Counted from the stretch's first letter, positions 35,641 to 47,560 are shown. The stretch is 64,000 nt of DNA from Dermanyssus gallinae (GCA_003439945.1 QVRM01001424.1:43501-107500), one strand, 5' to 3'. Translations and numbers: made by a program. Notes: generated from the letters alone by a model not told the origin.

Positions 35641-36702
35641 ATGGATCAAAGAACCTGCATCAAATTTTGTGTGAAAAACGAAATTAAGTGCGCGGATGCA
35701 TTCCGAATGTTGACTGTGGCATACGGAGAAGCTACCTTGGACCGAAGCAACGTTTATCGGTGGTACAAAATGTTCTCAGAAGGCCGAGAAGATGTGAACG
35801 ACGAAGAGCGTGCCGGACGCCCAAGCACTTCAACAACAGACGAAAAAATTAATGAAGTGGAGAAAATGGTATTGGCCAATCGTCGAATCACCGTTAGAGA
35901 AGTTGCTGAGGACCTAAACATATCGATTGGCTCGTGCCATTCGATTTTTATCAATGATTTGGGCATGAGACGGGTCGCCGCGAAATTCGTACCAAAATTG
36001 CTCAATTGCGACCAAAAACAGCATCGCATGAACATTGCTAATGAGATGTTGGACTCTGTCCGCGACAACCAAAATTTGCTCCAGAGGGTCATAACTGGTG
36101 ACGAATCGTGGGTTTATGGTTATGACGTGGAAACCAAAGCTCAATCATCTCAATGGAAGCTGCCGCACGAACCAAGACCGAAAAAAGCGCGCCAAGTTCG
36201 GTCGAATGTGAAAGTTTTGCTGACAGTTTTCTTCGATTGCAGGGGCGTGGTGCATCATGAGTTCTTGCCACAGGGTAGAACGGTCAATAAGGAATATTAC
36301 CTGCAAGTTATGCGCAATTTGCGCGAAGCAATCCGCCAGAAACGCCCGGATTTGTGGAAGAACAAAAATTGGCTTTTGCACCACGATAACGCCCCTGCTC
36401 ACACATCGTTGCTTGTGCGCGAGTTTTTGGCCAAAAACAACACACTAATGATGCCGCAGCCACCGTATTCCCCAGATCTGGCCCCCTGTGACTTTTTCTT
36501 GTTCCCTAAACTGATGAGGCCCATGAAAGGACGACGTTACGCTACGCTTGACGAGATAAAGACGGCATCGAAGGAGGAGCTAAACAAGATAAAAAAAAAT
36601 GGTTTTTTGAAGTGCTTCGAAGATTGGAAAAACCGTTGGCACAAGTGTATAATATCTCATGGGGATTACTTTGAAGGGGACAAAATAGATATTCATGAAT
36701 AA
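35641..36702 (+). CDS. mariner transposase (DD34D), intact
   Basis: Catalyses cut-and-paste excision and integration at TA sites by binding the terminal repeats. The predicted protein is 353 aa, close to the usual 340-350. It opens with a helix-turn-helix region (about residues 1-60, including VYRWYKMFSEGRE) and a GRPS linker (59-62). A second helix-turn-helix follows at about 75-110 (RRITVREVAEDLNIS). The catalytic domain holds D154 in ITGDESW, D249 in HHDNAPAHTS and D284 in YSPDLAPCDFF. Exactly 34 residues separate the last two aspartates, the mariner signature. The C-terminus ends in CFEDWKNRWHKCI. The ATG at 35641 is chosen because MDQRTCIKFC is the usual start of this group; an upstream in-frame ATG at 35596 would add 15 atypical residues. 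No stop or frameshift. It looks like the group often annotated as Mos1-like or GVQW3-like in arthropod genomes. Activity is inferred. Confidence 0.95.
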   Translation: MDQRTCIKFCVKNEIKCADAFRMLTVAYGEATLDRSNVYRWYKMFSEGREDVNDEERAGRPSTSTTDEKINEVEKMVLANRRITVREVAEDLNISIGSCHSIFINDLGMRRVAAKFVPKLLNCDQKQHRMNIANEMLDSVRDNQNLLQRVITGDESWVYGYDVETKAQSSQWKLPHEPRPKKARQVRSNVKVLLTVFFDCRGVVHHEFLPQGRTVNKEYYLQVMRNLREAIRQKRPDLWKNKNWLLHHDNAPAHTSLLVREFLAKNNTLMMPQPPYSPDLAPCDFFLFPKLMRPMKGRRYATLDEIKTASKEELNKIKKNGFLKCFEDWKNRWHKCIISHGDYFEGDKIDIHE

Positions 36703-36725
36703 ATGAATATTTTTTGAAAAAACAC

Positions 36726-36754
36726 AAGTCGCGATACTTTTTGAACACACCTCG
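36726..36754 (-). repeat. mariner right terminal inverted repeat
   Basis: Exact inverted copy of 35436-35464, followed by TA. Confidence 0.95.
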
Positions 36755-37533
36755 TATATACTCCGTGCTTGTTTTTCGAGTGGGGTGTGGTGAAAGACGG
36801 GGGTATTTACGCGCATCCGCGTTTGTATTCCTGCAGATTGCTATGGATTCACGCCCGGACAGATGTTAGTATCGCAAACACAACTAAGACACTAAACAGC
36901 CACCCTTTGCTTCCTTGTGCCCATCGTCATCTAGTGCGTCCGGAACCCTTGTACTTCTAGGTAATGACTCCTACTTGTACAATCTCTACTGCGGTTACTG
37001 CAGGTACTCTCCCCTCACACACATACACGGGACACACAGAGCAATTGGAGATATCGGTCTCTGTGTGTGTGCATCTGTGTTTATTGGCACGTATGTGCAT
37101 GTAATGTGTTTGCTGTGGGAGTGTATGCATGTACGCATGTATTGTGTAGCTCCGCCCATTGCGCCGGCTGGTGGTTATATCTGCACCCCCTATCCAGTTC
37201 CTCCCCATGCCAATCCTCTCCCAACTCCCCCCTGTTGTTTTCCCGGGAGAAAGACCGTGCCCATTTGTCCATGCTCGTGGTGGGAGCGGGGTCTATAGAT
37301 ACAACGTTATCTCCTTTACTCGGCTACACATTTGTTCAAACGTTGTAAATGACGCAGTGACAGCGGAACCAGTAGCAGCAAAAGCGGCAGCAGACATAAA
37401 CAGGCAGAAAAACATCAATTGCCTTCGGTCTTGAATTTGACCGAAGCTAGAACGGGCTAGCAAACCAGGTCCGAGGGAAGTGGTCTGCGTTCGTGTCTCG
37501 ACCGCCGAATTCACCGATTCACCGTCATCTCGC
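36755..37533. other. no gene seen
   Basis: Mixed-composition DNA with several overlapping short frames on both strands and no motif. A stem-forming CTTCGGTC...GACCGAAG lies near 37423-37446. Confidence 0.4.
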
Positions 37534-37567
37534 CGTCGTGGTGGTTGTTGTTGTTATTATTGTTGTC

Positions 37568-37598
<31 letters not shown>

Positions 37599-37633
37599 TT
37601 GTTGTCGTCGTTGTCGTCGTTGTCGTCGTTGTC
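37534..37633. repeat. (GTT/GTC)n triplet array
   Basis: About 33 triplets, GTT then GTC/GTT alternating. Confidence 0.9.
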
Positions 37634-37868
37634 AATTCTGCTTGCTGCCTGTCAACGACGGTAATGGCAGAGGCAGCAAGAGCAGCACCGACCAACAGCG
37701 ATGATCGCCTACTACAAACGTATTGGCCAGCTGCTTTCGACAGCTTGAACTCAACGTTCGCCGAGCTAGAGTGGGGCCGCCGCAACAGAGAGCGCATTTT
37801 TATATAGCGTATAGTCGCCAACATGAGAAACCTAGTCTCGATTTTCGTAGGAACCTCATTGTGTGCGT

Positions 37869-38053
37869 AACAGCAGCGCCAGCAGTAGTAGCAGCAGCTA
37901 CAACGAAAGTAGTCACAACATTGACAACAACAACACTAACCACCACCACAACAACAACAACACTAACCGCCACCACAACAACAACACTAACCCCCACAAC
38001 ACAACAACAAAATTAGCATCAACAGCATCGTCGACAACGACAACAACAACAGG
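37869..38053. repeat. (AAC/ACC/AGC)n array
   Basis: About 185 bases, with a higher-order unit (CACTAACCNCCACAACAACA-like) repeated three times at about 37930-38010. Opposite sense to the GTT array 0.25 kb upstream. Confidence 0.9.
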
Positions 38054-38219
38054 CCGCAGGAAACGATTTAAAACGCCCGGTAGTAAACATAGCGTCGCTG
38101 TATTTGAGCTCTGTGAAGAGAGATACGCTCCACAGCGGACGGGCCTGTATTTGTTGGCCGTTTTAACGCCGAAGCCGACGCCCTACAAGGCCATGTTGAT
38201 GGCAATTAAAGTAGCGCGC

Positions 38220-38252
38220 CTGGTGGTGGTGGTGGTGGTGGTTGTGGTGATG
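38220..38252. repeat. (GGT)n array
   Basis: Eight or more GGT triplets followed by GTT and GGT variants. Confidence 0.85.
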
Positions 38253-40021
38253 CCCTTTGGACCACAAACAACAGTGATGGTTGGTCGGAGACTCTCTTTG
38301 AACTCCCCCGACGACACGAAATAGGTGTGATAATGTGCCACCGACAGACAATATGATGATGATGACGGCCGGCATATTTACGCATGCCATAACCGCAGAA
38401 CGTCGCTATATAAATCTCTCTCTAACTGTCTCTCTCTCTCTCCGTCTGGCTCTCCTTTGGCTGCGTCTCCCTCCCCCGCCGCTCCAGTTTGTATTGGTGT
38501 GCACGCTTTATAACGATTTAACTGCTGGGGGACGGCTGCAGCAGAAGTGGTTACGATTAATGTCTTACCGACCAGATATTACTCACTGAGACAACGACAA
38601 ACAGGCAGTCCTGTTAGCAGGGCAAACGAAACGGGAAGCCGAGAACACCGCTCTCGTTCATTTTTGCCAGCAGGCCGCAATATTTGGAGTACATGCACGA
38701 ACTGCTAGAGCGGATCGCTAGATAGGTAGATGCCCTAGGCCAATTCATACGTGCACCAACCCCACCATGTCAGTTCTGTTCACCTGCCTACCTAGATGGT
38801 TATTTGCCCGTACGCACAAATTGCCTGCAAATAGCCTAGCGTCTAGCCCAAGGAAGCTGTTTGGTTGTTTGCTAAACGCCAATACGAGATATGAGCGTGC
38901 GAGTGTATGTATGTGCGAACGCATAAGTGATGTTTGATTCGCATCTCTAAATTGCTGCTGCTGTTGCTGCTGCTCACGAATTACGACCACGTAGCTTGCT
39001 ACCCGCTACAGTCACTTGGGCTCATTGACCCATTGAGCCATTCTGCTTCTCTTTCTTATCCTAAGAAGCAACAATGCTCAAGGGGAGAAGGTCAAACCAC
39101 AAACACCTATAAAACGTAGAATAGACAGAAATATAAGGTTCTTCGAATTGTCCTTTTAGGATACACAAAACAGTCTCCCTACGTGGGTGGAGAAGGCAAA
39201 GTTCAAGCTCAAAAGATTCCTATTATTCGGCGTCACATCACGCGGCATGAGTCAAACGGAAACCTCAGTTAAACGGGTCAACGTATTTGGCCATACAAAT
39301 GACGTACCTGCCGAGTTGGACCAAACAATTGTTTGCTAGACAAGTCCTTATTGTATGTAATTGCACCTATTGGTACAAAACGCAATGTATGGTTTTATAT
39401 ATATACATATATATCTAACGGCTGAAGACCGCAGTATTACTTGCGGGTGTAGAGCTAATGCTGAAAGCGTACGCTTGCTTGCCGGAACACTTTATATGGA
39501 AGGGCATGGGCAACATCTTAATGGACTCGCTGACGTACAATTCGACAAATATTGCGCTAATAAATCCGTTAAAATTGCCTGCACGTTTATCATAAGACCG
39601 TAACAACGCTATGACAACGCTTAGTGGTTCAAAACGTGCAGTGGTCTGTCTGCTCACAAACACGTCCTTTCTTATTGTTGTTATTATAGATTTACAAGTC
39701 GAGTGAGAGGAAGAACACGAAAGATAACGCTAAACTTGTCAAAGAAAAAACGCACAACCGACACAGAGCTGCCTTCTTCTGCACGCCTGCATCATACCTT
39801 TATCTTATTATCATCATCTAGTCAATACGTGCTTTTCATGGTATTTGGGCTCATCTGAATGGTGGTAACTCTTTTTATATTAGCCTAGCGTAAAGAGTTT
39901 CTCACACATGATTTATTATCAGTGGCCGGCGTCGTCATGGTGTGGTAAGTACGGTACGTGTCTACGTTAGTTATGAGTCAAATACATATACGCTGAGACT
40001 CTTAATTGGCACAACTAATAT

Positions 40022-40023
<2 letters not shown>
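38253..40023. other. no gene seen
   Basis: Unique DNA with a CT-rich stretch near 38418-38450 and no frame with a recognisable motif. Confidence 0.45.

Positions 40024-40080
<57 letters not shown>
40024..40080. repeat. compound (TA)n-(GA)n microsatellite
   Basis: TA to about 40063, then GA to 40080. The same TA-then-GA order is seen at 25.06 kb. Confidence 0.95.
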
Positions 40081-40081
<1 letters not shown>

Positions 40082-40382
40082 TGTATAGTTGTCTGCGCAG
40101 GATTAATACACGCGTTTCTAGGACAGCAAAATCACCCGTTGATAGGTGCCTCGACGTGAAACTACGATTACTTTACACGAAGTCAAAATCTTGTGTACAG
40201 CAGCCACCGTTGTTGACTGGGTTAAACGCCCAGCCCTACCGATCGAGCAATAGATGGATATATGCATATACGACAGCAGGCAGACGGTACGCAGATAGGC
40301 TAGCAGACAGGGAGCTTGCGCTAAGACGCCAGAAACGTACGGGGGTATTTTCGACGCGCGCGTAAGCTCGGTAGCGAGCTTA

Positions 40383-40475
40383 AGCATCCTCATCCTCACC
40401 ATCATCATTAGAAACATCATCATCATCCTCATCAACTGGATTCTCATCACCATCGTCGTCGTCATCATTATCATC
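40383..40475. repeat. (CAT/CCT/CGT)n triplet array
   Basis: About 30 imperfect triplets. It gives M-rich frames on the minus strand that are not a gene. Confidence 0.85.
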
Positions 40476-40794
40476 AAGAAAGGGGTGCCTCCCGAAGGCC
40501 AGTCGTCGCTAGTCATCGCCACCGGTAGCCCATCATTTTGTAGCAGCGCCACGACCACGATGAACCCCAAGTGCCGCCTCGGGGGTGTCGCACCTCCGCA
40601 CCTCGCCTCTCGTACGCGCCCTGCCTTCCACGCCTAAGCCGCTGGTCCTCCTTTCAGTCTAGGTCGTCGTCGACGTCATACGCTAAAAGCCTAGGCGCTT
40701 AGGGTCTCAGCGTTCAGCTGGCCGACACTCCGACTTAACTCCAAGAACTGAAGACTGTTACGAGGCACAACTAGGTAGCAGTTGTTGGTATTTG

Positions 40795-41045
40795 TCGTTC
40801 TGCTTCACCGCTGTTGTTTCTTTTCTTGTTTTTGCTGTTGTTATTGTTGTTGCTGCTGCTGCTGTTGTTGTTGTTGTTGTTGTTGTTGCTGCTATCGTTG
40901 TTGCTATTCTTACTGTTGTTGTTGTTGCTGCTGCTATCGTTGTTGCTATTGTTGCGGTGGTTATTGCGGCTGCTGTCGTCTGTTGTTTTTTCTGGCGTTG
41001 CTGTAGGACCCTTTGTTGGTGTTGATGCTGCTGTTGTTGTGTCGA
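40795..41045. repeat. (GTT/GCT)n array
   Basis: About 250 bases of GTT with GCT, ATT and CGT variants. A unit of about 48 bases (GCTGCTATCGTTGTTGCTAT-like) is repeated. Confidence 0.9.
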
Positions 41046-41695
41046 TGCTGTACGATTGACTCTGACTATTACGAGATACGTTCGCTTACTACAACCAACC
41101 GCAGTAACAGCAGAAGCATTTGCAACGAAAGCCACACCACTCTACGACCAGTCGAAACAACTGCAGCCGTAGCAGCAGCAACAGAAAAGTCTTTGCAGGG
41201 AGTAAAGTCTGGTCCCCCACTAAGAGCTGGTTTACTTCATGATCCTGCTTCTCAGCTGATAATCATCCTCTACAAACCTGTTTGACGGCACGACCAGCCT
41301 GCCTCGCTGTGCGGATACAGTTTTGGCTACTGTATATATATCCGTGTCTTTCATTCTTTTCTCTTTCTTGTTTTTTTTTTTTGCTACCCCCGAAGCATGT
41401 ACTTATATATTTTTCTTTCTCGATCGCTCTTCACTGTTTATACCTAGACCGCCGTAACTACGCCAGGACCTGCACATGCTGTTACCCTGACGTCAAAGAT
41501 TTCGGCATGAAGGACTTCAGCGGCAGGCGAGGCGAGGAACACTAGGACACCGATGTCGACATGGCGGCTTGGACTGCATCGACAGAAACCAAGGCGACGA
41601 CATTCCTTAGCGTCCTTGAGAGGTGTACGCACCTTGGGACCGTGATTTTCAATTGAACCTGGCAGACGTAGTGGACATGGTAGACGGACCTGGTG
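41046..41695. other. no gene seen
   Basis: Unique DNA with a T14 run near 41369-41382. No recognised motif. Confidence 0.4.
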
Positions 41696-41990
41696 GACAT
41701 AATGATGACGACGACGACGACGAACATACACGCAACAACAATGATTGACCTTCATCTATCTTTGATGTAAACACCAGCTCGCATGATGTGGCTAGCGAGC
41801 CGGTGATGTCGGACACGTCCAACATCCGTAGCCCCAGGTCGACGGCTGCTCCGGCTTGGTGCTTCGACGATGACTTCGACGGTGATTTTGTCGACGACGA
41901 CGACGACGAAGTCGAGTATTTTAGCGGTGAAGTCGAGGACCTCGGCGATGACGTCGAAGACTTCAACGACGTATCGGCAAACGAATGGCA
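41696..41990. repeat. GAC-rich stretch with a 21-bp periodicity
   Basis: GAC triplet runs at about 41706-41722 and 41894-41909 lead into three 21-base units (about 41910-41972), each starting GTCGA. On the plus strand the frame 41788-42015 reads them as acidic heptads VEYFSGE, VEDLGDD, VEDFNDV. Either a coding acidic repeat or a minisatellite; the rest of the frame matches no family, so I do not call a gene. Confidence 0.5.
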
Positions 41991-42062
41991 CAGACTCCGA
42001 TTCGTGGAAGTCTGAACAGGAAGAATCGGACGATAGGTTGAAGGAGAAATAGGGGAACAGGA

Positions 42063-42112
42063 TTATGATGATGATGATGATGTATGATGATGATCATCAT
42101 CATCATCATCAT
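42063..42112. repeat. palindromic (ATG)n-(CAT)n array
   Basis: ATG triplets switch to CAT triplets at about 42092 so that the array folds back on itself with no loop. Confidence 0.85.
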
Positions 42113-42234
42113 GAGGTATAGGACGGCCTCAACAAGGACAGATGCATCTACACCTTTGATTGTTCTAGTTGTTTTTTCGTGTTGTAACAGTAGCAGTAGA
42201 AACAAGAGCAGTCGTATGCTAAAAGCAACAATGG

Positions 42235-42290
42235 CGACGACGACAACAACAACGGCAACAACGACAACAACATCGACATCGGAGTTAGTT
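42235..42290. repeat. (AAC/GAC)n array
   Basis: About 18 imperfect triplets. Confidence 0.85.
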
Positions 42291-42769
42291 GTAGCAGCAC
42301 CAGTAACAGTAGCTATTCGAACCGCCAATGAGTGCCCTATCGTGAATGAGCAAACGACGCGTCACCAACAGCGGCATCGAGACGCCGAACCTTGAAGAAG
42401 GTGCGCGGCGTTTCTGCTAGTAGAGAAGCAACCGTAGCCTAGCGACGAAATGATGACGCGTACACCACGAACGACACGGGATGTTAATCATCTCCTCGAT
42501 GGCTCCCTCCACCAAACGACAACTGGGACTGCAACAAAGACTGGCCCGAACACCGACGCCCCACAATTGATACCCCCCCCCCCGCGGTGGTACCTATCGG
42601 CAACAGCAGAAGCAGCAGCAGCACCACCACCTATTGGTTCTTCCGCGACACTGATCGCATCTGCTACCCACCTTTAGCACTAGCCTCTGGCGGACTATAT
42701 ACACAGACGCACATAGATTTGTGTATGTATGTAAATACGTATGTATGAATATGTATATATACATGAATA

Positions 42770-42775
<6 letters not shown>

Positions 42776-42819
<44 letters not shown>
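42776..42819. repeat. (TA)n microsatellite
   Basis: About 44 bases of TA after a stretch of ATGTAT repeats. Confidence 0.95.
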
Positions 42820-42820
<1 letters not shown>

Positions 42821-43084
42821 ACGAACAACAAGCTGATGTTGAGCCTACGCGATACTCGTGTGCTGATGATGATGATGATGATGCATCGGATGTACGCCAA
42901 AATCGTCACCATCCGCCACAGTGACAGAGCTCGTTCGATTGCGCCACGATAGCCGCCGCCACCACCACCACCTCCGTCGTCAGTCAAAGGCTTCGTCACA
43001 CAGTTTCGTCAACGTATCGATTGTCGTGATACACTCTCGGACGACGGGATCGGACCAAATCTGGGCGACGTGTAGTTGTGAACT

Positions 43085-43390
43085 AGCTACAGCAACAACA
43101 ACCGTGACAACATAACAACAACTACATCAACAACAACAACAACAACAGTGACGGTGATAAAAGCAAACTGAGGCACTTGCGCGAATAAGGCGGAATCTTG
43201 TAACGGTGACTACAACAACAACAACAACAACAATAATAACAACAACAGCGGTAGTATACGCAACAACATTTAAAACAGCGACGACAACAACAGCAGCAGC
43301 AGCAGTGACAATCATGATGACAACAAAAGCAACAATGACAATGATGATGATGACAACAATAGCAACAGCATCATCATCATCATCACCCAG
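43085..43390. repeat. cluster of (AAC), (AGC) and (ATG) arrays
   Basis: AAC arrays at about 43085-43150 and 43205-43255, then mixed AAC/AGC/ATG triplets at about 43270-43390. The long frames here (113-133 codons on opposite strands) are T- and V-rich repeat translations. Confidence 0.9.
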
Positions 43391-44497
43391 AACAACAAAA
43401 AACATGGCTCTGTATGGCGAACACTTCAAAAGTGTCAGAGCATACTGGCCGCCGCGAAAAAAAGGCACGAAACAGAACCGCGACAGCAGCAGCAGCGTAA
43501 CACGTGCACGGTATCATATGTTGTATGATACCTTGTTTGTATCGCTATGCATACTACGATTATTGATTATAGGTATTATGAGATTATTACACAATTATTA
43601 TGTGTGACGATTACAACACACACATATAACGCTGTTCACACATACACACATATATATATATATATATATATATTGTTTCACAAGCTCCCATATGTTTTCG
43701 TTAGCTTGGGGGCCCCACTTCAGTAACACATAGAGCATTTATATATCAGACGGTCGGAGCAGGATGCTCATCGGGTTCTCCCTGTGCTGCGGCTCGTTTG
43801 AGTTCGGCGAACGTTCATCAACGGCTGGCCGCACCAGCTACCCACCGTGTGCATATAAATACAGAGTCCAGCGCTAGTATATGAAATCTGTTTCGGAAAT
43901 AGATCAAATATGGGGGGTTTGGTTGGTTGCATGTGGCCACTCGTGCGGCTAGTGGACGCTAACATCAAAGGACCCTATTTCGCATCCTAGCAAAATTGAC
44001 ACTTTCACACATTCATTGACAGGAATGAGTGTGCTTATATATATATATATATATATATATTGCGGAGGTTATCACACCCACTATGATCAGCCCTTTGTAA
44101 TCCGTTAAGACCAGTGTGCGCCTCATTGTGACCGAAGCGGAAGTTGAGATTATGATTCTGCTCCCGAGATTTAGGAAAGTACCGTCATTTTGAAACAGAG
44201 AGTTTGACCGACGAACTGCTCAAAGGGCCGAAGACGAGGGAGAAAGGGCAGAGGGAATCTGCACCCATTGCAAGCACTTTACGTTATTTTAGCGACTACG
44301 ATTATTAACCTTCCATACGCAGGTTCAATCGTAGCTATTTCTGATTCTTCGAAAACCTCTGATGTGATGTTCATAGAATTCCCCGAAAAGTACCTAAGAT
44401 ATGATTAAAAAAATAATTTAAGAAGGTATGTATCTCTACTGCAAAGCACACGGGTATTACAACTCGTGCCACACGTCATCACTTACTCTTTCATCAC

Positions 44498-44553
<56 letters not shown>

Positions 44554-45662
44554 ATTCCGTAAATTATATGTTAAATGTGTCGACGTTCGTACGCCAATGC
44601 CGACACATTGTATTATGTGTCTATCGCATTGAACTCGGCCTAACGGTGCAACCTGCGCTAGAGAACCTGCAAAAAACTATAGACATATAAACATGGTATA
44701 ATAGGTGGCCGTCATAACAAAAAGTTCATAAAAAACAACAAGAATAGCAGCCAATAATTAACGACGGCAACGGTGATATCAACAACAACAGCCGCATTCC
44801 GACCGTATCCCGGCGCAGTAATGTCGAACTACAATGTCAAATAGCAGATACAACACATCGAGGCTGCACACAGGGAGCGCTGTGAAGCGGTGAACGCAGT
44901 CGCTTTTACGAACAAATGACAATTTGGTATTTATACTTTTAAATGGTGTATTTAAATAAAAAGAGAATACAAGCTATGGCACGCGGAACAGCCTAAAGAT
45001 ACAGCAGGAGTGGTATGCAAAACAAGCGCACGAAACTGATGGAGCTTGCAAAACGCACGCTGAGACAGCAAACGGAAAAGAGGTTCCGACGTAGATGCAG
45101 TGAGCTGGAACGCAGTACTTGTTACCTGGGTCCAGGCTGCAATCGAAAGTATGTGCATTTAGAAATTCGAAATTCTTTTGTAAATGCTCGAATTCTAGCG
45201 GTACGTATGCTACCATAGTACCGCGGACGGAAATATCATTGTATCATTATGCAAAGCGACTAGAACAACAGCGAAAACACCACAACATTAACGACGCTTA
45301 GAATAAAAAGACAACAACGGTCGTAAAAATCACGGCAGTAACATAAAGGAGCAGCAGGAACGCAACCGTTCAGTAGCGCACGGTGCCAGCAACAAATGCC
45401 AGCAAACAAACAAAACAAAAATGCCGACAAACGTGGCAATGAGAGCCCAAATTACGGAAATCTAATCGACCGTTGAAGTCAAAGCTAACAGGTGATTGGT
45501 GTTACCACATTGCCGGACTCAGCTGAGCTAACATAGGTCGCACACCGTCGCTTCACTATACCACTCCGCCATACCGTCACGCCCGCTTCGAGGTCGCCCC
45601 TAGAGAAGTAAACGTTTGAGATCAACAAAATCACAAGACAATCGTTTAATCCGTTTTTATTA

Positions 45663-45667
<5 letters not shown>
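43391..45667. other. no gene seen; three TA runs
   Basis: TA runs at about 43650-43672, 44037-44060 and 44499-44550. A perfect stem, GGTATCATA and TATGATACC with a 5-base loop, lies at about 43511-43533. No frame has a recognised motif, including 45015-45218. Confidence 0.45.

Positions 45668-45740
<73 letters not shown>
45668..45740. repeat. (TA)n microsatellite
   Basis: About 70 bases of TA. Confidence 0.95.
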
Positions 45741-45744
<4 letters not shown>

Positions 45745-45853
45745 TTTCCTGCCCATGTTCATAGCATAAATATATTTATTATTATATTACTATTCGATCT
45801 TGTTGCACATTCAAGCGCAATGATAAAGCAGATAGGCTATTACTCCAAGTGTC

Positions 45854-46018
45854 GAGCCCGGTGACGTGGTGGCATGCGTCTGCGCCTCGCGACCGGAGGA
45901 GATACATAGGTGCGCGGGTTCGAGCCCCACCGTTGCACATTTGTATTTATGGGGGTCCGTCTATGAAGCAATGCAAAAAGCAGTCCCATGGACGTTAAAT
46001 CTTGGCTGAGAGTCAGCC
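45854..46018 (+). repeat. tRNA-derived SINE family A, copy 2
   Basis: Begins GAGCCCGGTGACGTGGTGG, has a box-A-like GTGGCATGCGTCTGCGCC and the intact box B GGGTTCGAGCCCC. The body contains the same TTTATGGGGGTCCGTCTATG and ends near GAGAGTCAGCC. By eye it is very similar to the minus-strand copy at 23573-23738 along its whole length, including a CCTCGCGACCGGAGGAG anticodon-arm-like stretch. No acceptor-stem pairing, so not a working tRNA. Confidence 0.85.
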
Positions 46019-46415
46019 GCGACAGAATTTACTAATTTACGAATCACTCCAAGTGAGTGAACGTGAAAGCTCAACAAGGAGACATGGTGAAATCTCAATT
46101 GGTGTGAAGATAGTCAATACGACTATTATTCGTCTGCTTGCCAGCGTTGGATGTGTTACAGACATCCAATCAGAATTTAGTTCCGATCCCGCTCGTATGT
46201 TGCTGGAATTTCTCATAATTGTACATTTTGTAAAGCTATGCCTGCTCACCCGCAGCGATTTAAAAATGTTAAGTAATTTCACTGTCACTTCAGAGTAGAC
46301 ATCTCTCTGCCCTGCTTGTCATTGAGAAAAAGGCTTATTTTAGCACTTTCTATAATGTCACATGCTTTCTTCCTAATTATTACGCAGTTCCTCTGATGAA
46401 CCACGTTATGCCCAT

Positions 46416-46455
<40 letters not shown>

Positions 46456-47169
46456 AATAAATAAAACGCATTTTAATATATATGAAGTAGCGATGTTAGT
46501 GACGTCCAGCTGGCTAGTTTGTCCTCTTCATAGCTCTTCATAGATTACAGATGACGCCAATGAGATTATGTCGCTCCATTCACACTCGTCGGGTGTGAGG
46601 TGACAACGACTTGTAACGTATCCCGTATCGACACCATGTGTGGCACCGGTGCTGCCGCTTCCTCTGCCGTGATCTGGCACGATCGGTAGCCAGTTCGCCT
46701 CATCGTTTCATATCTGATACAAGTATCGCCGTACAAATCGTTTAACACACTGCGAGATTTAACACACTCGCTCTGCGTACGCACACATAAACACACAACA
46801 TACATACGTATGTATGTATGTATCTATATGCATATAATACATACGCACACACAGACAAGTACCGATAATCAATCAGTCGGCCCACAACCCGCTCTCTATA
46901 TTTTTCTGTCTAGATATCTATTTATCTGTCTCTCTTTCTTCCACTCCCCCCCCCCACCCGTTGCCCTTTTACCGAACCGAAGTAATCGTCACATCTCGAT
47001 ACGACACCCAAGATATGACCCGCATAAGCTCGAGCTTATTGCTTAGCCATCCTAATAATAATGATAATGAGAATCATGACAGTGACGGCCGTACGCCACT
47101 TGTTAGTCGGATTAGATCATCCAGCGACTACGAAAGATCACGCCGAAGACCCCGACTTGGAACAGGCGG
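46019..47169. other. no gene seen
   Basis: A TA run lies at about 46420-46448 and TATG repeats at about 46805-46822. The 98-codon frame just after the SINE (46002-46298) starts inside the repeat and has no motif. Confidence 0.4.
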
Positions 47170-47215
47170 CGCACGAACAGCAACAACAGCAGCAGCAGCA
47201 ACAACAACAATAATA
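47170..47215. repeat. (AAC/AGC)n array
   Basis: About 15 triplets, following a non-repetitive serine- and arginine-rich frame (46961-47239) that I cannot assign. Confidence 0.8.
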
Positions 47216-47465
47216 GTAACTAGCGATAACAAGCGATAACAGACAAAATCAAATTCAATATTTACCTGATGATACATCTCGTGTTCTTCTTCGTATCGCG
47301 CGATGGTTTTATTTGCCGATCTTCGTCGTTTGCGCCCGTGTTTCTTCTTCCGGTCTCCTGCGCTCTCTCTTTCTCTGCTGGACTCTCGTCCTCTTTCGCT
47401 ATATCAGTCTGTCTCTCGCGCGTTTTCTCGCTTCGTCTCACGCGCAGCCTCTTCAACGAGTTGGC

Positions 47466-47560
47466 AGCCAGACAACAACAACAACAATAACAACAACAAC
47501 GACGACTACTGCTACTAATGCTGCTACTTCTGCTACTACTATTAATACTACGATTATTAC
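47466..47560. repeat. (AAC)n-(TAC/TGC)n array
   Basis: AAC and GAC triplets change to TAC, TGC and TAT triplets without a break in phase. Confidence 0.85.

Larger units (their letters stand above)
35436..36754 (+). mobile_element. intact mariner transposon
   Basis: A 1,319-bp element with perfect 29-base terminal inverted repeats (35436-35464 and 36726-36754), each beginning CGAGGTGTGTTCAAAAAGTA from the outside. Both ends are flanked by TA, the standard mariner target duplication, within an ATATA context on each side. It carries a single uninterrupted transposase gene, leaving about 176 bp of 5' and 23 bp of 3' untranslated DNA inside the repeats. Perfect ends and an open gene together point to recent insertion. 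Diverged mariner relics at 9.2, 9.9, 23.9 and 31.1 kb show that this locus has been hit repeatedly. Confidence 0.95.

Noticed and set aside
40118..40570. 150-codon minus-strand open frame
   Set aside because: Methionine runs come from the CAT array; no family motif.
45854..45930. Possible tRNA gene (intact box B GGGTTCGAGCCCC)
   Set aside because: No acceptor-stem pairing, and the same head plus unrelated body recurs at two other loci; it is a SINE.
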